32,086 nt of DNA from Zygnema circumcarinatum (GCA_037447605.1 CM074817.1:54612-86697), one strand, 5' to 3'; shown: positions 1-10,823, counted from the stretch's first letter. Numbers and translations: made by a program. Notes: generated by a model not told the origin, from the letters alone.

Positions 1-48
<48 letters not shown>
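1..48. repeat. (CT)n microsatellite at window edge
   Basis: About 24 uninterrupted CT dinucleotides. The left edge of the window cuts the tract, so its true length is unknown. Confidence 0.95.
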
Positions 49-52
<4 letters not shown>

Positions 53-814
53 GCTTAATTAGATGCGTCCTCTAACTGTAGTTACTGGTTCACTCGACCT
101 ATCTTTGTCAGTTCCATGACCGAGCAATTATGAAGGAGGTCATCCTCATAACGCATGCAAGCGGTTTCTTTCGTTGAAAGCATGACAATTTACGCACCTA
201 AAGGGTCAAAGGCCAGCGATGACGCCTTCAAATCAAGTTTTTCAACACTCAACAATGCCCAAATGGAGCAAAGCCAACTGTTTGAACCCCAACCATTGGC
301 ACGCCACAAACGAACCAGACCAAAACCAAACCTTGAGCCGTTCTCTCCCCAACAACTTCGCCTCTTTTCTCCATGCGCGTGCTGCTCGGCCATTGGCTGA
401 GACGCGAAACAATGGTTGGCAACAAACCAGCCATTTCCAACGGTTGATCCAACCAATGGCTCGCCCCGCGCAACATGGTCCCCTTTGTTGCTCACATAAA
501 GCGCCCAACGCCGTACAATTACAGTTTCGTACGGATGGAGCAGAGCTCGCCACGTGGCGGTCTTGATACGGACCACGCCTCCCACAGATTCGTATCTGTA
601 CGAACGGTGACACTTAGTTTGTACGGACTGGCCTTTTCGCGCAGGCCGCGAGCTGCGAGTCGGTGAAGCCAATGGGGGAACGCCACGTGACAGAAAAAGA
701 GAGGAGCCACGTCTGAGCGATGCTGAACAACACGGAAAGCACCGACCACGCATGGATCGGCGGCGGCGGCGAAGACCGACCGACCAGCAGCGGCCCCGCG
801 GGTGGCCGCGGAAG
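49..814. other. intergenic, no gene recognised
   Basis: Several short overlapping open frames occur on both strands, but none resembles a known protein. The stretch contains CACGTG G-boxes at 551-556 and 684-689, several CCAAT/ATTGG motifs (for example near 393, 455 and 669), and repeated GTACGGA-like words between about 530 and 630. It looks like promoter-type or decayed intergenic DNA. Confidence 0.5.
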
Positions 815-1310
815 GGGAGGGAGAGAGAGAGAGGGAGAAAGAAAGAGAGAGGGAGAGAGAGAGAGGGAGAAAGAAAGAGAGAGGGAGAGAAGGGAGAGAG
901 AGAGGTAGGGAGGGAGGGAGGAAGAGGAGAGGGGGAGATGGAGGGGAATGTGGAGACGGAGAGAGTGAGAGAGAGAGGGAGAGAGGTAGGGCGGAGTGGG
1001 AGGGGAGGGAGGAGAGGGAGAGCAGGGGGAGAGGAACGAAATTAAGGATATAGATAAAGGGAGGAGAGGATGGAGAAAGGAAAAGGATGATGGAGGGAGA
1101 GCGAGATGGTGAGAGGGGAGAGGAGAGTGCAGTGAAAGAGAGGGCGAGCTGTGAGGGAGGGAGACTAAAGAGATGACGAGAATTGGAAGGAAGAGAGAAG
1201 ATGGGGACAGTGAATTATCCGGAATAGCAAATGGAATGTGAGTGAATAGATAGGGCGAGACGTGAGGTGGAGGGAGAGAGAGGAATGGTGGAAAGAGGGA
1301 GACGAGGAGG
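815..1310. repeat. GA-rich low-complexity tract
   Basis: Imperfect GAGAGGGA/GAAAGAGA purine run on the plus strand. The 237-codon minus-strand frame covering it is Ser/Leu/Pro low complexity and is not supported as a gene. Confidence 0.85.
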
Positions 1311-1689
1311 AGAGAGGCAGCGCTCAAATACTCGCACCACCGTTAGCAGCGCGTTTTCTTTTATATAATTTGGGGCTCAGATAATGTAAGCTTCAATGCC
1401 TTTGCGGATCTCCTTCATTAAATCACTAAGAGAGGAAAAACCCACTTTCTCAATTCAGTGCAAGCAGTAATTTAAGGCTGCTCATTCACTTGTGCAAGAC
1501 AGTGTTGCCCCACATCGACATCTCTCTGCATTTTGCTGCATTGCATTTCCTTTGATATTCTGCCTCTTGTTTTATCTGCGGGAATGGAAAGAAGTAAGGG
1601 AAAAATGAAAGACAGGAAATGTGCTCAAATGAAGGCTAAGACAGAACGGAGGGGAGACAGATGCCAAATAGGCGCTGCCGCCATAATAC
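1311..1689. other. intergenic, nothing recognised
   Basis: Unique, fairly AT-rich sequence between two purine-rich repeats. No open frame with recognisable homology and no RNA gene was seen. Confidence 0.5.
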
Positions 1690-2015
1690 GAGAAGGAGAG
1701 AGGGAGTGAGAGAGGGAGTGAGAGAGGGAGCGAGAGAGGGAGTCAGAGAGGGAGTGAGAGAGAGGGAGCGAGAGAGGTAGTGAGAGAGGGAGTGAGAGAG
1801 GGAGTGAGAGAGGGAGAGAGAGAGGGAGTGAGAGAGCGAGAGAGGCAGTGAGAGAGGCAGTAAGAGAGGGAGTGAGAGAGGGAGTGAGAGAGTGAGTGAG
1901 AGAGGGAGTGAGCGAGGGAGTGAGAGCGGGAGTGAGAGAGGGAGTGAGAGAGGGAGAGAGAGAGGGAGTTAGAGAGGGAGTGAGAGAGGGAGTTAGAGAG
2001 GGAGGGAGAGAGGGA
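1690..2015. repeat. tandem array of a GAGAGAGGGAGT-like 12-mer
   Basis: Roughly 12-bp units of GAGAGAGGGAGT with single-base variants run for about 325 bp. The array ends about 200 bp upstream of the histidine kinase-like start codon, so it lies in that gene's 5' flank or leader. Confidence 0.9.
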
Positions 2016-2209
2016 AAGAATGGGAGAGGAGATGGGCTGAACAGTGGAAGTGGCTGTTTGAGAATGTGTCCTGCCTGGCTCATCTGACTAACCAATTGAA
2101 TTGACTAACCATCAACCTTAAGTGTGCGTCCGTTTCTGTGCGCAGAGTCGCCCCTTCCCTGTCGCTCGCCTTACTCAGTTAGTCAATCAGTCAGTCAGCC
2201 GTCTTAGCC

Positions 2210-5200
2210 ATGGCTGGAGACTTAACCGAAGTGCTCCTTAAGGGCGGCGAATTTTCCTCCCCTTCGCCCGCTGGGGAAGAAGCGGTCGCAAGCAGCCGGA
2301 GATGGAGCTCGCGGGTCTCTCTGCTCTCGCTGCTGAGAGTTTCTAGGCGGAGTATGAAGAAGCCCGGCCCTCAGATTGGGGAAAAAAGAAAGGACAACAA
2401 GGATAGGGAGGATGTAAACATGAAGCTGAAGGAGAAGGTTAGAGGCACCGACACTCTTCAAGATGGTGTCCCAAGGGATGTGAACCCCTCTCAACACCCC
2501 ACATTCAATAAGAGCTTCGTCAATCCAAGCAGCGGTAGCAACGGAGTTGCAATGGACGAGCAGCCCTCACCGTTGATAGGGTGGAAGTGTTTGGAGGGAA
2601 GTCAAGAGACTGTATTGCAGAAGTCAGGACCTGTGGTAGCCATGAGGCCGAAAGAAGAGATTAAAGCACCTAGAAAGAAGCCACGCCGGAAAATTACAGT
2701 GAAGTGGGAAGAGCTGGCGGCAATAGAACCGTCAGAGGCTTACTCCCATGCCCTTACAAGGGCTATTGTGGGAGGGACGGAGGGGATTTCTGAGGGTGGT
2801 AGGAGCCCGCCCCGCAAGAGCCATAGTAAGGGATCTCTCGCCTCTCTGATGTTGGGCGATGCTCTTCGCCAGCCCTTTAGATGGGAGCTCGTTCAAGAAA
2901 CCACTTTTTCCGGCCATGAAAGCTCCCATAGTTCGTATCACAGTCCCTCTATGACTTCGTCTATGGCTTCCGGCCAAACATCGGAGTCGTCGACACCCAC
3001 TTCCTCGTCATCACCTTCGGAATCATCTCCTTTTCCTCTCCACCCTCCAGGGACTCGCAATCGCTGGTCCTTTACTTCTGTGGAAGATGGGGGCGGAGTT
3101 TTGGACGAAAATAAGCTTCTAAGAAATGGGGAGGCTCCAAAGGGTTTGCGTTTCCGTCTTAGGGAGCCATTGGGGCGGCTTCCTTCTTTCTCGATCTTAA
3201 GTAAGCCCGGAGCCGCATATGACTTAGGAGAAGGGGATGTTGGCGGCATTCCTCCATTGACATTCTGGAGGCAAGTTGGGCTCTGTTTTTGGTCGTTTTT
3301 CGTCGCATCGGCAGTGGTGGCCACGGCTGTATTCATCGGAGGAATGGCTTCGCGGAGTCGGGGAGACTTTAGGTGAGTCACTTTGAGCAGGTTTTGGGAT
3401 GTCCTTTTGCCCTTCCTAATGCGGTCCAGGAAAACTAGTTTTTATTTTTGGGTTTGATGTCTGTTTCAATGGCCATAGGAAACCAGTGCTTCCGAATCTG
3501 GATGGATCAGTAGGTTCCCTTTGTGTTAAGAGTGTCTCATGTGTGGGATGACAAGGTACCATGTGCTCCATGTCATGCCTGCTACATGCATGTACCCAAT
3601 GTGCCCCCTCTTGCATGCACATGGAAAATTCACGTTCCTATAATGTCTCCCCATGCACATGCCACATGTTACATGCATGTGTACCCACATGTGGCCCCAT
3701 GCACATGCCACATGTTACATGCGTGTACCCACATGTGGCCCCATGCACATGCCCCATGTTACATGCATGTGTACCCACATGTGGACCCATCCCATGGTGC
3801 AGATATGGCGCGCATGTCTCCATCGCGTGGGCGGGCACTGCCTTCGCGGTGGCGGTGGTCTCGAGCTGTTTGGGAGCGCTTTGGCAGCTAGCGCTCGCCA
3901 TGGAGGCGCGGGCGGCAAGCCTTGTCCGCCAGCTGGAGGGCGGCGGGCGGGCGGGGGGGGAGAGAGATGCCAAGGCGCAGTTCTTGGGGAGTCTCTCGCA
4001 TGAAGTGAGGACCCCCCTCAATGGGATGATTGGTGGGTTTTCCCTCCTCCTTGCAGACATTGTTCTGGAGATAGAACTGTTGGTAGATGTAGCACAATGT
4101 GTGTTCTAGAGGTTTGTTCAACATGGTTTGATTCCATGTTCAGGGCCTGTAAGCGACCTCGCATGGCTGACCAATTCAGGCTGACGGATTTGTGGGGCTG
4201 TGTGCAGGCATGTTGGGCAGTCTGCAGGATTCAGAGGGCCTCCCAGAAGAGCAGCAAACCCGAGTAGAGAAAGCCCTTGTTGAAAGCTGGTCTTTAACGG
4301 ACTGGTTGGCAGAGTTTGTTCTAACGGAACTTGGCCTCCCAAGAGCCTCCGCTTCAAGAAGGGCCTCTCTTGCGAGGCCCCGCCGAGGGCGTCTTTCTAT
4401 TGAGGCTCCGCCGCGGTCGGTCCGTTTACCGAACGCGGCAGAACTAGGCGCACACCCGACGGTAGCTGCACAACGGAGCGAGCAAAAGGAGGCCGCCAGG
4501 GGTGTGCCTGGAAGGGTTGGGGATCGGACAGGGGAGGGAGGGGTAGACCGTCGTGAAGGAGAGGGCGGGGAGGGAGGGAGGGGGAGAGGGAGACGGGGAG
4601 GGGGAGGGGGAGGGGGAGGAGAAGAGGGAGGAGAGGGAGAGGGACGGGGAGGGAGAGGGAGAGGTAGAGGGAGTGAGGGAGAAGGAGGGGGAGAGGGAGG
4701 AGGGGGAGAGAGAGGGAGAGGGGGGAGGCAGTTGCCTTCTGCCAATTGGAAGGAGGCTGGTGAGAGGACAGAGTGTAGTGTGGAGGAAGGAGGTATTGCA
4801 GCAGCAAAGGGAGGAGGCTCAAAGGAGGCAGCTCAAGGGAAGAAAAGTGCTGAATCTGGTCATGGGTTGGACTTAGAGAAAGAGGAGAATGGCCGTTCTG
4901 TTGATCGAGCTGCAAACAGGCGGATAAGTAAAAGGGCCACAAATGAAGAATGTGACCGAGCAAATTTAGGAGATCGGGAAGTGAAAGATAGGTGTTCTGA
5001 TGTACACGATGGAATTGCCAACTCGGTTGAACCCGAAGAGGTGGATCTCGTGGGTGGAATTCTCTCTTCGATGAGATCAAGGCGAGAGAAATTTAATGAG
5101 GGAGGTGATTGTTGCATAAAATTGGCTCACTGCAGATGCAAGGAGAGCGTTGAACCGCTGGAAAACTCCAAAAGTCGAAATACGGAAAATAAGCAGCAGA

Positions 5201-6642
5201 GCACAAGGGAAGCTAGGGAAAGTCTGCTGCCATCTTCGCCCCAAATTCTGCCTCTCTCTCAGAAAAAAGAGGAGCTTAATAGCCTCTTGCAGCCCTCAAG
5301 CATTTCGAATTTGAAGACTGAGTCAAAGGCTGTGAATGGAGAGATGAGTCCTGCAGAGGGCCGCCTTCAAAGGGCTGTTCCAAAGGAGCCCCCCCCTGAG
5401 AAGGAGGTGCTTCCGGAAGGAAACTCCTTAGATTTTCTGAAAGGCAAAAGAGTGCTGGTACGAGTCTCCATTCATTATCCATCCATTCTCAATTTTTATG
5501 ATCTGACGATGATTTTTGAAAAGGGTCCGATGTCTTGCAGCTCTGTCTTGGAAAGTATGCTCATGATTCAATTCTCTGAGCAAGTGCAGGTGGTTGACGA
5601 CAACGTGGTTAACCGAAAGGTGATCGCGGCCAAACTGAAGCCGTTTGGCTGTGTGGTGTCGGAAGCGGTCAACGGAAGAGAGGCGGTCGAGAAGCTGACG
5701 CCCATCGACAGCCATGGCTTCGTCTGCGTCTTCATGGACCTCCAGGTGCGTTGCGAGGCAGGGCGGCAGAGTCAGGCTGAGTGCAGGGTCCCCTGCTTCT
5801 CGTTGTTTGCGAGAGCGAGAGAGCCAGAGAGAGAGGGAGAGAGAGAGAGAGAGTGGGAGAGTCCGAGAGGGTTAGGGAGAGAAGGGGAGGGGGAGGGGCA
5901 AGGAGAGAGGAATGAGGAAGGGGAGGGGAATGTAGGAGAAGGGAAGGGGAGCAGAAGGAACAGGGAGAGGGAGAGGGAGGGGAAGAGGTAGGGGGAAGGG
6001 GAGAGGGAGGGGGAGGGAGGCGGAGGGCGGAGAAGGGAGGGGGGCCAGAAGGAAGAGGGAGAGAGAGGGGGAGCGGGAGCGGGAGGGAAAGTGGAGGGAG
6101 GGGGAAGGGGAGGGCGAGGGGGAGCGGGAGGGAGGAGAAGGGTGGGGGAGCAGAAGGAAGAGGGAGAGAGCGGGATGGGGGAGGGAAAGTGGAGGGAGGA
6201 GGGGGAAGGGGAGGGGGAGCGGGAGGGAGGAGAAGGGAGGGGGAGCAGAAGGAAGAGGGAGGGGGAGGGGGAGGGGGAGGGAGGGAGCGGGAATGGGGGC
6301 CGCCAGTTGGACCGGGAGGGGCGGAGGGCGGAGAGGAGGGATAATGATCGTGACGTGACGCCCGTCACAGCGCTCAGCTCACCGTTGGATGCTGCATGCA
6401 TGCTTGCATGTCAGATGCCGGTGATGGACGGCTACGATGCGACCCGTGAGATCCGACGGCTGGAGGCCCTCGCCGGGCGGCCCTGTCCCCGGGTGGCCGT
6501 GGTGGCCGTGACGGCGGACGTGGTCTCCGGCGCGCGGGAGCGCTGCGAGGCGGCGGGGATGGACGGCTTTTTGACCAAGCCGCTGGCTAACGGCCGGCTA
6601 AGGGCGGCGCTGGGGCTGCTGGAAGCGAGGTTGACCGACTGA
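2210..6642 (+). CDS. hybrid histidine kinase-like protein, DHp + receiver, HATPase_c domain not found
   Basis: Exons 2210-3372, 3803-4032, 4208-5457, 5590-5745 and 6415-6642 join in phase to give about 1008 residues. Residues 1-350 are polar and Ser-rich with no recognised domain. Two hydrophobic segments (about 357-378 and 393-417) form a membrane hairpin with a very short loop. A dimerisation/H-box follows, with the phospho-accepting His near 454 in SLSHEVRTPLNGMIGML. Residues about 575-645 are a Gly/Glu/Arg repeat. The receiver (about 880-1000) keeps the VVDDN acid pair (884-885), phospho-acceptor Asp931 in FMDLQMPVMDG, Thr966 and Lys988. No N, G1, F or G2 box of an ATPase domain is visible between H-box and receiver, where family members carry it. 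The protein could be a phosphorelay scaffold, a substrate of other kinases, or a decayed kinase. Start: ATG in a GCCATGG context. The gene is convergent with DBR1. Exon 3 might hide another intron. Confidence 0.8.
3373..3802 (+). other. intron 1 of the histidine kinase-like gene, with 46-bp tandem repeat
   Basis: The intron starts GTGAGT and ends GTGCAG, joining phase 2 of exon 1 to exon 2. It contains three near-identical units at 3649-3694, 3695-3738 and 3739-3784 (46, 44 and 46 bp), each built from CATG words and ending CCCACATGTGG. The units abut directly with no spacers. Confidence 0.8.
4555..4735 (+). repeat. in-frame GGGAGGGGGA-type purine repeat in kinase-like exon 3
   Basis: An almost pure G/A tract reads in frame as a Gly/Glu/Arg-rich stretch of about 60 residues. 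It is either a coding low-complexity linker or the core of an unrecognised in-frame intron. A candidate acceptor (GGAGGCAG) lies at its 3' end near 4730. Confidence 0.75.
5746..6414 (+). other. intron 4 of the histidine kinase-like gene, purine-rich, with about 100-bp period repeats
   Basis: The intron runs from GTGCGT to TGTCAG and splits the receiver between FMDLQ and MPVMDG. Most of it is GGGA/GAGA sequence. A recurrent block containing AGCAGAAGGAAGAGGGAG or a close variant appears near 5937, 6031, 6136 and 6231, a period of about 95-105 bp. Confidence 0.8.
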
Positions 6643-7519
6643 CCAGGAATGACCAAAGGACGGGCAACTGGGTGGCGGTCAACTAGTTGACCAAGGCTGA
6701 TCAAGGGGGGGAGGGGGGGGGGTGTTGACTGATGGGGTTAATTGGCTGACTAAGGATGACCAAGGGGGAAGGTGATTGGGACAAGCAGGGGACGAAGTCT
6801 CGAGGCTGGTCTGGAGGAGATGGTGGTTTATTTTGGCTTATTTCATTTTTTTTTATTATTGTAAAAAAAGGAGAGTGGTGCGGAGCTGCCATTGTTCGTT
6901 TTTGCGTTAGCACGAACGAGCCGGAAGGGGAAAGGATGGCTGAGGAGGTGGGTCGTGGTGGGAGGCACGAGCTGCTTCCTCATCCATCTTCTTTTCCTTT
7001 TTTCCCTTCTAAGAAAGTGAGTAGTTGCATCTATGTGCGTGCTGGATCGGGGGTGATCAGTTTGTAGATTCCAATTTTTTAATCATCTATTTGGGAAAGG
7101 AATGAAACACGGGGACCGGTTTTTCAGCAATGTTATCTTTACTGGATTCATCCAGAGTGATGTAATTGAATTCGCGGTTCATCGAGTATTCACAACATTG
7201 TATGTGATGAGGTCGTATGCATGACACATGAATGCATGTGTTCAACAAAATCTGAACATGACACATGTATGTGTGTACACATCAATCCTTGCATCATATC
7301 AATTCCGTATGAGCAGAAAAATCTCACTCATAGCACACCGTGACATATGTCTACCCGTGCATGGCCCACGCATGTGTGATCGGCACCCATACATGACAAG
7401 ACACATCCATAAAGACGTCGTAACGTATGCATTGCTGGTCCGTACTGGTCCTTAGCAACACAAAGAAAGAAAGAAAGAAAGAAAGGACCCATGAAGGTAT
7501 CGCCTTCATTCATGGCTTC
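6643..7519. other. intergenic between convergent kinase-like gene and DBR1
   Basis: This stretch should hold both 3' untranslated regions. The first 120 bp contain several TTGACC/TTGACT words, including a perfect 16-bp palindrome at 6677-6692. A CATG-rich stretch covers about 7195-7400. An (AAAG)n run of about six units lies near 7461-7485. No gene was recognised. Confidence 0.6.
6677..6692. promoter_or_regulatory. 16-bp perfect palindrome of two TTGACC words
   Basis: GGTCAACTAGTTGACC is its own reverse complement and carries one W-box core (TTGAC) on each strand. W-boxes are WRKY factor sites in plants. Its position 35 bp after a stop codon makes a promoter role uncertain. Confidence 0.35.
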
Positions 7520-10500
7520 TCAGCCTCCGCCTTCTTCCTCCTCCAGGTCATCCTCTAAGGGAATCTCATCCGGATCTGCCAACGGTTCACTTTTGGCGCG
7601 TTCCATCTCGTCCACATCGTCAAGTACCGAGTCGTCCTCTGATTGGCCGGACTCCCTCATTGGCGGCTTCCATCCAGCCTCTGCTAAGCACACAAATGGA
7701 GGAAAAGAAAAAAAACAGATAGTCAGTTTTCTGAGCAAAAAGGGGGAACATTCGTTTTTTGGGGGTGTAGGGGAAGGACAGCAGAAGGTTCAACAAATGA
7801 GGTTTACCAGATCCACTCGGTGGACTCGTGTCAAGTGTGAACGGCAGCTCGAGCAGGTTCAAAAAAGCTTCTGTCTGCGGGTTCTTAACGCCACCTGGCA
7901 GAAAATTCAACAACATACGTCGATTTCAAAAGAAAAAAAACAGATAACCTTTGACTAAAAGTCGGCAAACCACTCTTGAATAAAGTACAAGTGTGTAGGA
8001 TTGGAACGAACTTGGCTTACTGAATGCTGCAGGAAATCCTCCTCTTCCTCCTGTTCTCCGTTGCGGATCGTACAACGGAACTGTAACACAGAAATTGTTG
8101 GGAACAACGGCGCTCCGTTGTGACAGCTGGCACTTTACCCACTCCCTATGACTCTCCACATCAATCGGAACCTTCCTGGAAACACCCCAATTTCCTTCCA
8201 CTAAAAATTCAGTATACCCCATAAGATATGGAGAAAGCAAGATAATGTCTTGTACATTGGCTGTCAGAAACAGAGACGGAGCAAAGGAAAAAGGGTCCAA
8301 TTCAGAAAGATTTTTTTCGGGCAGGAAAAAGAAGTTTTTCATCTTACGGATATTGGGCAGGAGCCCTGGAAAGAGGCATGAATGGATGGTATGCTCGAGT
8401 GATTGCCAGCCATTCCTCGTCATATGAAAATTCTAACGGACCGTCGACATTAGGAAAATCAACGACCTATCCAGAAAGAGCAAAACCCAAATTTTAAAAA
8501 AAGTTCGAAAAAAAAAGTTTGGGTCTAGTTAAGAATGTATACTTGCCTTTTGGTGGCAATGATTAAACAGAGAGATAAAACTGAAGTTGAAAATTTTCAT
8601 GGAAAAGTGAAGGAAGAGGAAAAGGGGACGAGGGGCGTACTTGCAAAAAATGTTTTCTGGGCAGGCATTTGTCGAGGGCTAGAAATTTTGTGGTCTGCCC
8701 GCTGCTATGTTGAACAAGGGCTGCAAATTTGACATGGAGATGGGCCGCGAACCAATAGGAGGGCTGCAGACTGGTCAGCAGCTTCATGCTAGGAGCACTT
8801 CCCAGAATGTTTTTTTGCACCTGCCCGACGCCACGGCTCATTTCAGAAAAAAATTTCTTACCTTTCAAAACTGACATAAAATAATGACGAGAGCAAGTGG
8901 AGATGCGATTCCTCGCTCTCTCTCTCCCTCTCTCGCCCTCTTTCTTTCTCTCTCCTTCTCGCCCCCTCTCTCTCTCTCTCTCGCCCTCTTTCTCTCTCTC
9001 TCTCGCCCTCTTTCTCTCTCTCTCGCTCGCCCTCTTTCTCTCTCTCTCTCTCTCCCTCTTTCTCTCTCCCTCTCTCGCCCTCTTTCTCTCTCTCTCTCCC
9101 CCCCCCTCTCTTCGTTCAGGCCTCCAGCTTACTTCGTCTCGAAAAAATGGTTTCCTCTGTAGTAGCTCCCGCTGGTTGCCGTGTGCCGTTACCCCTCTCG
9201 GCCAATCGTGTGACAGCATCACATCCAACGGTTCTCGCACTTCTAGAAGCTTCCGAACCTCGTACTCGCGAATGTGATAAACGGATCTCATGTCGGAATT
9301 GTTGTACGGAGGCCGTTCAAAATGACCTGTTCCATGTAAAGAGATTCCCGTTAGGCACTTTAGTCAACCAGTGACCAAAGGTTCTCAAAGGTTGTTGTTG
9401 CACCAAAGAGAGTCTTTAGAAGCTGAAATTTGGCAAGTTTGGGCAATGTAATCTCCTTCCTTTAGCAGTTTCAAGAGGGAAACTTCAGATGTTTAAGAGA
9501 TTAGATGGAAACAAAGGATTTTGCCCGAAAAATAACGGGGAAAAAAGGATAAAAAGAAAGGTTTGAATTGTTCGTACCTGCATGATAGTCATGGGGTTTG
9601 TAAATGCCGGAGAGCCCCCCTATTCTCAGACCCCCAAACCGTACAACTCCCGCAAAGCCGAGAAAGAAAATGTTTGGGGCTGCCCAGCCTCCATAGAACC
9701 TGCCCTGGCCATTCAAAACCCAATTAAACAAAAGAGAAAAATGTTAATTACTTTTCAAGAACAACAAAATGGAATTTTAAGCCGATGCTCTTACTTTTTC
9801 GAGCCAAAAAAGTCACCACACTCTCTCCGTCTGTCTAGCCCTCTCTCCCTCTCTCTCTCTCTCTCTCACTCACATGCGACTTGACATCTGAGCGGAGGAC
9901 TTTTTGAGAAGCTAAAGCTTACAATTCCCAGAGATAGTTGGATGCTTCGTGGTTTCCTCCTACAAAAAGGGTGGGGTAGGGAGCCTTCTCTATTCCCGCG
10001 TAGTATTTCCAAAAAGTGTTCATCGCTCGAAACTTTACAGGACATGCCAGAGACTCCAAATCGGCTTCATTACGGACAGCCTGGAAAAGCAATAGAGACC
10101 CAATAGCAAAAACGAGAGACAGAGAGTGAGGGAGAGAGTGAGAAAGCATACAGTTTTTTTGGGGGGGTGGGGGGGGGGCGGGAGCGGATGGAGGGGGAGA
10201 GAGAGGGACGGACAAATAAGGAGAGAGGGAGTGAGCGAGGTAGGCTAAGGAAGGGTGAGAGAACGAAAAAAAGTAAGGAAACGAAAACTACAGAGAGCCG
10301 GCGAAGTCTACCCTTCCTTCTTGGCGAGGCAAGGATAAATTTGAAAGCTGGCAAGAAAGCACATTTGTGAAGTAGAAAGCGTGCATATGTGTGTGTGTTT
10401 GTGAGAGAGAGAGAGAGCGGCCAAAAGAGAGGTACAAGGAGAAGTGGAGAAGAGGGAGAACGAGAAAGCGAGAGGGAGAGAAAGATATAGAGAGTGGTAG

Positions 10501-10652
10501 AAAGTGAGAGAGAAAGACCTGGAAATCGCCACAGCAAATAAGAAGGTCGGTTTTGATGCCTTCGTGAGCCTCTGCATGCTGCAGCGTTGCGTAGATGTTC
10601 TCCAGCTCGCCATGCGCGCAGCCCTGCACTGCGATCTGCCGCCCGCCACCAT
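7520..10652 (-). CDS. DBR1: lariat debranching enzyme DBR1
   Basis: DBR1 hydrolyses the 2'-5' branch of excised intron lariats in the nucleus. Nine exons on the minus strand: 10652-10519, 10080-9923, 9699-9578, 9326-9133, 8820-8641, 8466-8348, 8175-8021, 7894-7808 and 7680-7520. All joins keep phase and give about 430 residues, the usual plant length. Metallophosphoesterase motifs are intact: GCAHGE near the N-terminus, CGDFQ at the end of exon 1, [11 protein letters not shown] in exon 2, LSHDWP in exon 4 and AHLHVKFAA in exon 5. The C-terminal DBR1 domain includes FLALDKCLP and [14 protein letters not shown], followed by an acidic tail. The first exon has a problem: the ATG at 10652 has a good context but is one base out of frame with the conserved [10 protein letters not shown], and no in-frame ATG follows the upstream stop. 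A missing base, an upstream exon or a non-ATG start could explain this. Introns 1 and 4 hold GA/CT repeats. Confidence 0.93.
8915..9110. repeat. CT-rich repeat in DBR1 intron 4
   Basis: Runs of CTCTCTCGCCCTCTTTCT in imperfect tandem order lie wholly inside the intron 9132-8821. They generate spurious Ser/Leu open frames on the plus strand. Confidence 0.9.
10081..10518 (-). other. DBR1 intron 1 with GA/CT tracts
   Basis: The 438-bp intron separates CGDFQ from AVRNEADL. It carries scattered GAGAGAG runs on the plus strand, a G-rich run near 10156-10180 and a TGTGTG stretch near 10388. The donor on the minus strand is GTCTTT, weaker than the usual GTAAGT. Confidence 0.8.
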
Positions 10653-10791
10653 TCTAATGTATTGAATGAAGTCTATAATACTGAGAAGACTGAAATTTAC
10701 AGAGTTTCAATAGTACCTAAGTATAGAAAAAGTGTCTTGAAGAAGGGCTCCGATGGGAGGTAAAGGAATCTCTCGCAGAGATCCCCAGGAA

Positions 10792-10823
<32 letters not shown>

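Noticed and set aside
614-1327. 237-codon minus-strand Ser/Leu/Pro frame
   Set aside because: It is a translation of the GA/CT simple repeat with no non-repetitive domain.
3649-3784. CRISPR-like direct repeats
   Set aside because: The units abut with no unique spacers and lie in a eukaryotic intron. They are a tandem minisatellite.
5772-6642. Separate genes read from the purine-rich frames around the receiver
   Set aside because: They are intron sequence of the histidine kinase-like gene. The receiver halves join across this intron in phase.
2210-6642. Bacterial two-component gene as contamination
   Set aside because: The gene has four GT-AG introns in phase and a plant-type H-box and receiver.
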